A stretch of DNA of 37,670 nucleotides, taken from assembly GCA_002305925.1 (NCBI GenBank), contig DBRL01000011.1, forward strand, positions 10,118 through 47,787, written 5' to 3'. The stretch comes from Candidatus Peregrinibacteria bacterium UBA1369 (GTDB lineage: Bacteria > Patescibacteriota > Gracilibacteria > UBA1369). The position numbers and the translations under genes are program-made. Below the pieces are notes generated by a model. It worked only from the letters and a program-made list of their open reading frames with translations. It had not been told where the DNA came from and searched no databases. Of this stretch, positions 32,997-37,670 are shown piece by piece. How positions within the stretch are numbered: position 1 is the first letter of the stretch; each line of letters begins with the position of its first letter.

Positions 32997-33140
32997 ATGT
33001 CCACGGAGGCCTTCACCACCCCTCGGGTAATTGAACCGCAACGGCCTGAAAATAATGTTAAAATTGGAAGTGGCGGCCCGGTCCGCACCGTCGCGGAAAA
33101 AATATACGGTATACGGTTAAAAATACGGTCAGAGTTATGA
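32997..33140 (+). CDS. possible 47-residue ORF coupled to glycosyltransferase
   Basis: An open frame of 47 codons starting with ATG 15 bases after comF and ending in TGA that overlaps the glycosyltransferase ATG as ATGA, the usual coupling pattern. Protein starts MSTEAFTTPRVIEPQRPE and ends IRLKIRSEL; it is polar, with no membrane segment. I recognise no family. Otherwise this is a 154-base gap with a repeated heptamer, so it may be non-coding leader. Confidence 0.35.
   Translation: MSTEAFTTPRVIEPQRPENNVKIGSGGPVRTVAEKIYGIRLKIRSEL
33104..33129. repeat. ATACGGT heptamer, three copies
   Basis: Copies at 33104-33110, 33111-33117 and 33123-33129, just ahead of the glycosyltransferase start. A TATACG overlapping the first copy lies 34 bases from the ATG and may be a weak -10. 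Operator or chance. Confidence 0.4.
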
Positions 33141-34273
33141 AAATCGGCATTGACGCATCCAGGTACAGAATCGATACCCCCACGGGAGTGGAGTGGTATT
33201 CCTATCATCTGCTCAACGCACTGATTCCAGTGCTTGGACGCGACCACGCCCAGGAAATCCGCCTCTACACACAGAAACCGACCATTTTTGAGGAGGAACT
33301 TCCTTTCAACGTCAAAGAGAAAGTAATACCTCGATTGAAATTCTGGACTCTGCTGCGGCTGTCCTGGGAAATGTTCATTCATCCGGTGGATCTGCTTTTT
33401 GTTCCTTCCCATATCCTGCCGCTTTGGCTGCCGCGAAAAACAGTAGTAACCGTGCACGATGTCGCCTTTCGTATTCCCGGCTTTAAAAAAGCCTATGACC
33501 GCAAAAATCAGCTGCTTTTGGAATGGAGCACCAGACGCGCAGTCAAAAAAGCCCACCGTATTATCGTACCCAGCCAAGCCACCAAAGATGATTTGATCGG
33601 TCAATTCAATTGCCAAGAGGCAAAAATCGTCGTCATCCCGCATGGCGGCCCTGATATGACCGGTGAGAACAATCCCGCCCTAAAGGTTTGGTTGCCACAA
33701 CAAAAAGCCGATTTTATAAAAAAACTGGGCCTGTCCGAGCGCGATCTGATGATTCTTTATGTGGGGAGACTGGAATTCAAAAAAAATATCGTCACACTGC
33801 TGGAAGGCTTCAGCCGCGTACTGAAAGAATATCCCGACTGGAAACTGGTGCTGGCCGGTAAAGAAGGTCAGGGCTATGAGGAAATCGAGGCCAAAATCGC
33901 CGAGCTCCGCCTGGAAAACAATGTCGTCCTGCCGGGTTATGTCACTGACCAGGAAAAACGTTTTCTTCTGTCCAGGTGCAGAGTTTTTGCCTTTCCCTCC
34001 AAATATGAAGGCTTCGGGCTGCCCATTCTGGAGGCCTTTGCCTATAGAAGGCCGGTACTGACCTCCAATGTCAGTGCCATGCCAGAAGTGGCAGGTGACG
34101 CCGCCTTTCTGGTCAATCCGGAAAAAGTCGAGGAAATCAGCGTAGGGCTGAAAAGACTGATCGCCGACGGTGTGCTGGTGTCCCGCCTGGTCACCGCCGG
34201 AGAAAAGAGACTTGAGGATTTCAGCTGGGAGAAAGCCGCCGCAGCGACTTTTGACGTGCTAATGGCGGAATGA
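33137..34273 (+). CDS. GT4-type glycosyltransferase
   Basis: A 378-residue GT-B glycosyltransferase of family GT4. The N-terminal domain has GIDASRYRIDTPTGVEWYSY; the acceptor-donor hinge region VPSQATKDDL is followed by the C-terminal Rossmann domain with ILYVGRLEFKKN and the E-x7-E motif EGFGLPILE (E291, E299) that binds the donor sugar nucleotide. No transmembrane helix. Donor and acceptor are unknown; similar enzymes build cell-surface polysaccharides. It precedes the pentose phosphate genes by 58 bases but the gnd promoter lies between. Confidence 0.93.
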   Translation: MKIGIDASRYRIDTPTGVEWYSYHLLNALIPVLGRDHAQEIRLYTQKPTIFEEELPFNVKEKVIPRLKFWTLLRLSWEMFIHPVDLLFVPSHILPLWLPRKTVVTVHDVAFRIPGFKKAYDRKNQLLLEWSTRRAVKKAHRIIVPSQATKDDLIGQFNCQEAKIVVIPHGGPDMTGENNPALKVWLPQQKADFIKKLGLSERDLMILYVGRLEFKKNIVTLLEGFSRVLKEYPDWKLVLAGKEGQGYEEIEAKIAELRLENNVVLPGYVTDQEKRFLLSRCRVFAFPSKYEGFGLPILEAFAYRRPVLTSNVSAMPEVAGDAAFLVNPEKVEEISVGLKRLIADGVLVSRLVTAGEKRLEDFSWEKAAAATFDVLMAE

Positions 34274-34275
34274 TG

Positions 34276-34303
34276 TTGTGCCGGCAGGGGGTATGTGGAT
34301 AAT
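34276..34303 (+). promoter_or_regulatory. gnd-zwf-pgl promoter (-35 TTGTGC, -10 GATAAT)
   Basis: TTGTGC at 34276-34281 and GATAAT at 34298-34303, 16-base spacer, 34 bases ahead of the gnd ATG. Confidence 0.5.
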
Positions 34304-34331
34304 ATTCAATATCAATTAATAACAAAGACCA

Positions 34332-35735
34332 ATGAGTAATCAGGCAGCTGTGATCGGGCTGGCCGTAATGGGTGCAAACCTGGCCAGGAATTTGGCCTCG
34401 CGGGGTTTGCGTACAGCCGTCTACAATCGCAGCCACGACAAAACCGAACAACTGCTGCGGGAACATGGCAATGAAATGCTGGCCGGATACGACACACTGG
34501 CGGATCTGGTGGCTTCAATGGAAAAACCAAGACGCGTCATTTTGATGGTCAAGGCCGGCCCGGCCGTGGACGAATTGCTTCAGCAACTCTATCCCCTGCT
34601 CAGCGCGGGTGATTATGTAGTCGACGGAGGAAATTCTTTTTTTGAAGACACCGAGCGACGCTATAGTGAAGCCGCCCTGCATGGCGTGAAATTTTTCGGC
34701 ATGGGCATATCCGGAGGAGAAGAAGGCGCCCTGCTGGGACCTAGTCTGATGCCCGGCCTGACCGCCACGGACTGGCAGGACTGGCGGGAAATTCTAGAAA
34801 AAATCGCCGCCAAGGACTTTGACGGTTCGCCCTGCGTGACACCAATAGGCAAAGGGGGGGCTGGACATTTCGTAAAGATGGTGCACAACGGTATTGAATA
34901 CGCTATCATGCAGGTGATTGCAGAAATTTATCAGTTTAACCGTACTGCTAGAAAAAAAACTGCGCTGGAAATCGCCACCATTTTTCAAAATTGCCAGAAC
35001 GGTAAATCCGCCTCCTATCTGACCGAAATAACCACGCAGGTTTTACGCGAAACGGACCCCGTGAGCGGCAGGCCCCTGGTCGATCTGATTAAGGACCGGG
35101 CCGCCCAGAAAGGTACCGGAGGCTGGACTGCCGTTGAGGGAATTCGCAACGGGGCGGCGACGGCGATGATTGGCGAGGCCGTGGCGGCCCGCAGTATTTC
35201 CTCCTTCAAGGAACTGCGCCAAACGATTGCCGCGAAATGGCCTCTCACTCCCCCCCCCGCTGATGCGGAGCCCGACTGGGACGCCGTATTGACTGCAGCT
35301 ATGATTACTGCCTATGCGCAGGGCATGTTTTTGATCCGCCTGGCTGCTGTGGAACATCAATGGGAAATCAATCCGGGGGAGATCCTGCGCATCTGGCAGG
35401 GGGGCTGCATTATCCGGTCGCGTCTTTTGACAGATCTACGCAAAATTTGGCTGGAAAATCCAGAGACCGAACATTTGCTGGCCGATGAACATTCCGCTGC
35501 CGGCATGAAAAATTTGACTCCCCAACTGCTTAAATTTGTGACTTCCGCCATGCAGGCCGAAGTGGCCGTGCCCGCCTGCTCCTCGGCCTACAATTACCTG
35601 CTGCAGCTGCGAACGGAAAACAGTCCGGCCAACCTGCTCCAGGCGCTGAGAGATTTTTTTGGAGCACATACTTTTGAGAGAACCGACCGTGAAGGCAATT
35701 TTCATCACAACTGGTCATCAGAAAAACATGAATAA
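34332..35735 (+). CDS. gnd: 6-phosphogluconate dehydrogenase (decarboxylating)
   Basis: Converts 6-phosphogluconate to ribulose 5-phosphate, CO2 and a reduced nicotinamide cofactor (NADPH in the usual long form). It has 467 residues, full length for the long form. The nucleotide-binding loop GLAVMG is at 9-14, followed by VYNRSHDKT. The substrate motif GISGGEEGALLGPSLMPG is present, and catalytic K182 with H185-N186 is in FVKMVHNGIEY. The C-terminal tail FGAHTFERTD...HHNW is complete. It overlaps zwf by 8 bases, so oxidative pentose phosphate enzymes are made together. Confidence 0.97.
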   Translation: MSNQAAVIGLAVMGANLARNLASRGLRTAVYNRSHDKTEQLLREHGNEMLAGYDTLADLVASMEKPRRVILMVKAGPAVDELLQQLYPLLSAGDYVVDGGNSFFEDTERRYSEAALHGVKFFGMGISGGEEGALLGPSLMPGLTATDWQDWREILEKIAAKDFDGSPCVTPIGKGGAGHFVKMVHNGIEYAIMQVIAEIYQFNRTARKKTALEIATIFQNCQNGKSASYLTEITTQVLRETDPVSGRPLVDLIKDRAAQKGTGGWTAVEGIRNGAATAMIGEAVAARSISSFKELRQTIAAKWPLTPPPADAEPDWDAVLTAAMITAYAQGMFLIRLAAVEHQWEINPGEILRIWQGGCIIRSRLLTDLRKIWLENPETEHLLADEHSAAGMKNLTPQLLKFVTSAMQAEVAVPACSSAYNYLLQLRTENSPANLLQALRDFFGAHTFERTDREGNFHHNWSSEKHE

Positions 35736-37119
35736 AAAAAACAATCTGCAGATAATCATTTTTGGCGCCAGCGGCGATCTGGCCCAACTGAAACTTTTTC
35801 CGGCCGTGGCCGAGCTGTTCGGACAGTACCAGCTGCCACCTTCTTTTCAACTGATTGGCTATGGCCGCACGGCGATTGCTGAAACAGAATTCCGTAAAAT
35901 ATTTCAGGAAAGCGTGCGCCGTTCCGCCGCCAAAATTTCACCCGCCCGTCTGAAGGAGCTCACCGCAGACGTCCACTATTTCCAGGGCAGCTATGACAAT
36001 CCCAATGATTTCCGCTCTCTGGAGAGTTTTTGTAGTCAAATCAACCACGGTAAATCTTCCGACAGAATGGTCTACCTGTCGGTGCCGCCGACTGTTTTTG
36101 GCGATATCGCCGTCAATTCCGCCAAAACGCTCAGAAAAACGTCTAAATCTTTTCGAATAATTCTGGAAAAACCCTTTGGCACCAATGAGAAAAGCGCCGC
36201 TCAACTTTTGAAGAAACTGTCCGGACATTACCCCGAAGAGGAGGTTTTTTTACTTGATCATTTCCTAGGCAAACGGCCTATACAAAGCATTCTGAAGATG
36301 CGCCTGGAAAACAACGTCATCAATCTGATGATTCGCGGCCAGGAAATTGACCGGATCGAAATACTGGCTGCGGAAACGACCGCTGTGGGGAAGCGCATTG
36401 GCTATTATGACCAGGTCGGGGTGATCAAAGACATGGTGCAGTCCCATCTGCTGCAAATGCTGGCCCTGATCACGATGGATATCCCGGCCAGTTTGAATCT
36501 GGAAAGTCTGCGTCGGGAAAAACAAAACATTCTGTCCGCGGTCCGGTTTTCCGGTCGGGTACAGGATCTGATAACAGGTCAGTACGCAGGTTATACTCGG
36601 CTGCAGGGAGTTGCACGCGGCAGCAAGACCCCCACCTTTGCCGCGGTGAAACTGACGATTGACCGCCGGGACTGGTTTGGCGTACCGGTGATTGTGAAAA
36701 CCGGCAAACTGCTTGAAAAAGCTGTCACCCGCGCGACGGTGGTGTTCAAAAAAATGCCCTTTCAGGAAAAAAATGCTCCTGCAAACCGACTGGTCTTCGA
36801 GATGAAACCCGGCGAATCGCTGTCACTGAAACTTGTGCAAAGGGCCACCCTCAAAGACCGCCGCTGCAAATCCTGCTATGAAGAGGTCGAACTGTCACAG
36901 GGACTGGGCTGCCGCATTGACTTTTGTCTCGGAGATTATGCCACCCTGCTCAACGACGTTCAGCACGGTGATAAGACATATTTTCTCAGCTACCCGGAAA
37001 TAATCGCGGCCTGGAAAATTGCTGACAAGATTGAAAAAACCATCAGGCAGAAAAAAGTCCCCCTGCAAATTTATCAAACCAATACCAATGGCCCGGATTT
37101 TCCAACAAAACTTCACTAA
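35728..37119 (+). CDS. zwf: glucose-6-phosphate dehydrogenase
   Basis: First enzyme of the oxidative pentose phosphate pathway: glucose 6-phosphate to 6-phosphogluconolactone with NAD(P)H formation. It has 463 residues. The coenzyme motif GASGDLA is at 13-19; EKPFG is present; the active site reads LLDHFLGKRPIQ with D177 and H178, and the second catalytic His is in MVQSHLLQ. The usual glutamate of HYLGKE is Arg here. The ATG at 35728 overlaps the end of gnd; the open frame extends upstream to 35659 but that part does not fit the family. It overlaps pgl by 32 bases. Confidence 0.95.
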   Translation: MNKKNNLQIIIFGASGDLAQLKLFPAVAELFGQYQLPPSFQLIGYGRTAIAETEFRKIFQESVRRSAAKISPARLKELTADVHYFQGSYDNPNDFRSLESFCSQINHGKSSDRMVYLSVPPTVFGDIAVNSAKTLRKTSKSFRIILEKPFGTNEKSAAQLLKKLSGHYPEEEVFLLDHFLGKRPIQSILKMRLENNVINLMIRGQEIDRIEILAAETTAVGKRIGYYDQVGVIKDMVQSHLLQMLALITMDIPASLNLESLRREKQNILSAVRFSGRVQDLITGQYAGYTRLQGVARGSKTPTFAAVKLTIDRRDWFGVPVIVKTGKLLEKAVTRATVVFKKMPFQEKNAPANRLVFEMKPGESLSLKLVQRATLKDRRCKSCYEEVELSQGLGCRIDFCLGDYATLLNDVQHGDKTYFLSYPEIIAAWKIADKIEKTIRQKKVPLQIYQTNTNGPDFPTKLH

Positions 37120-37670
37120 AATCGACGATTTTGTCGAGAGCGCCGTCCGCGTGATAATCAATGAGTACCACGATTTCCTGGCCAGCTCCGAGGGTAAACC
37201 TTTTTTGCTCGGCCTGAGCGGTGGCAAAACCCCCGAGCCAATCTACCGTGCACTGGCCGGAAAACTGGACTGGGACAACTGTCAGGCATTTGTCATCGAT
37301 GAAAGAAATGTCCCCCGCAACAATCAATATTCAAATTACCGGATGATTGAGCAGGCCCTTTTCCCGAATGCAGGAATGACGGAACAACCAATTCCACTCC
37401 ACGATTTCCGTACTGACCTGCCCCCGGACGACGCTCTGCACCATTATGCCTATGAACTCGAACGGGAAGCTCCCAATGCTTTTGACCTGCTGATCCTCGG
37501 CGCCGGCCCAGATGGACATTTTGCATCTATCTTTCCCGGCTTCCGCGACTGGAACACTACAGCAACCACCTGCCGCAGCCTGAGCGAAGACTTTGTGGTG
37601 CGGGAACGCTTCAGCCTGACCCCTTCCTATCTTTATAAAAGCCGCAAGGTTCTGCTGCTTTTGTCCGGCC
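37088..37670 (+). CDS. pgl: 6-phosphogluconolactonase, partial
   Basis: Hydrolyses 6-phosphogluconolactone, the step between Zwf and Gnd. The first 194 codons are present; the gene is cut by the right edge (family ~230-260 residues). Motifs: LSGGKTPEPIY (43-53), VIDERNVPRNNQYSNY (69-84) and LGAGPDGHFASIFPG (137-151), all DevB/Pgl signatures. The ATG at 37088 starts 32 bases before the zwf stop. It completes the oxidative branch in one operon. Confidence 0.95.
   Translation, partial: MARIFQQNFTKIDDFVESAVRVIINEYHDFLASSEGKPFLLGLSGGKTPEPIYRALAGKLDWDNCQAFVIDERNVPRNNQYSNYRMIEQALFPNAGMTEQPIPLHDFRTDLPPDDALHHYAYELEREAPNAFDLLILGAGPDGHFASIFPGFRDWNTTATTCRSLSEDFVVRERFSLTPSYLYKSRKVLLLLSG

Noticed and set aside
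32966..33643. Open frame of 225 codons on the minus strand
   Set aside because: Antisense to the glycosyltransferase N-terminus, which has a clear family match.
1..37670. CRISPR array, tRNA, rRNA, insertion sequence or prophage
   Set aside because: No regularly spaced repeats, no cloverleaf-like sequence in the gaps, no transposase or phage structural set; the baseplate-J-like domain is part of a cellular membrane protein.

Overview
The window is dense bacterial sequence: no gap between supported genes exceeds 200 bases, and no tRNA, rRNA, CRISPR array or insertion sequence was seen. The genetic code is standard (TGA is a real stop in nusB, the murF-like gene, the FemAB gene and others). The gene set suggests a Patescibacteria (CPR) genome, possibly of a lineage with richer metabolism. 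Pointers are a TopA without zinc fingers, an FtsA-like gene followed by a membrane protein with a baseplate-J-like exterior, a membrane-anchored MurF-like ligase with a FemAB transferase, several lineage-type envelope proteins and mostly Shine-Dalgarno-poor starts. The taxonomy is inference; there is no rRNA to settle it.

Layout. 1-1410 (-): 5'-coding part of oligoendopeptidase F, running off the left edge. 1496-4030 (+): topA. 4059-5588 (-): M15 peptidase. 5658-12797 (+): SUF iron-sulfur assembly locus (sufC, sufB, short sufD, a MEMO-family gene, sufS, sufU, a DUF59 gene), then a membrane-anchored thermonuclease and a NYN-domain protein. 12892-14410 (+): peroxiredoxin and a thioredoxin-reductase-like flavoprotein. 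14428-16346 (-): leucyl aminopeptidase and NUDIX hydrolase. 16499-16675 (+): 58-residue membrane protein. 16708-19475 (-): rnc, nusB, bL32, yceD and a Bax-inhibitor-1 family protein. 19594-24382 (+): four overlapping genes (alpha/beta hydrolase, five-TM MurF-like ligase, DegT aminotransferase, FemAB transferase). 24573-30336 (+): FtsA-like ATPase, bitopic baseplate-J-like protein, PKD-repeat protein and secreted protein. 30333-32224 (-): lipoprotein with four C-X11-C repeats, a Pro/Gly-rich helical protein and a four-TM protein. 32293-37670 (+): comF, a possible 47-codon ORF, a glycosyltransferase, then gnd, zwf and pgl (pgl cut by the right edge).

How the genes work together. The SUF block holds the desulfurase (SufS), sulfur acceptor (SufU), SufBC-D scaffold and a DUF59 maturation factor. 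The peroxiredoxin/flavoprotein pair next to it fits protection of Fe-S clusters. gnd-zwf-pgl make up the complete oxidative pentose phosphate branch, a NADPH source. The 19.6-24.4 kb and 24.6-32.2 kb blocks are dedicated to the cell envelope.

Most worth following up: (i) the FtsA-like/bitopic/PKD/secreted/C-X11-C-lipoprotein cluster as a possible envelope-spanning assembly; (ii) a MEMO protein inside the SUF locus that has lost most canonical family residues; (iii) a thioredoxin-reductase homologue with an eroded NADPH-phosphate motif; (iv) a nearly constant distance of about 28-39 bases from the -10 hexamer to the start codon across many unrelated genes, mostly without Shine-Dalgarno sequences.
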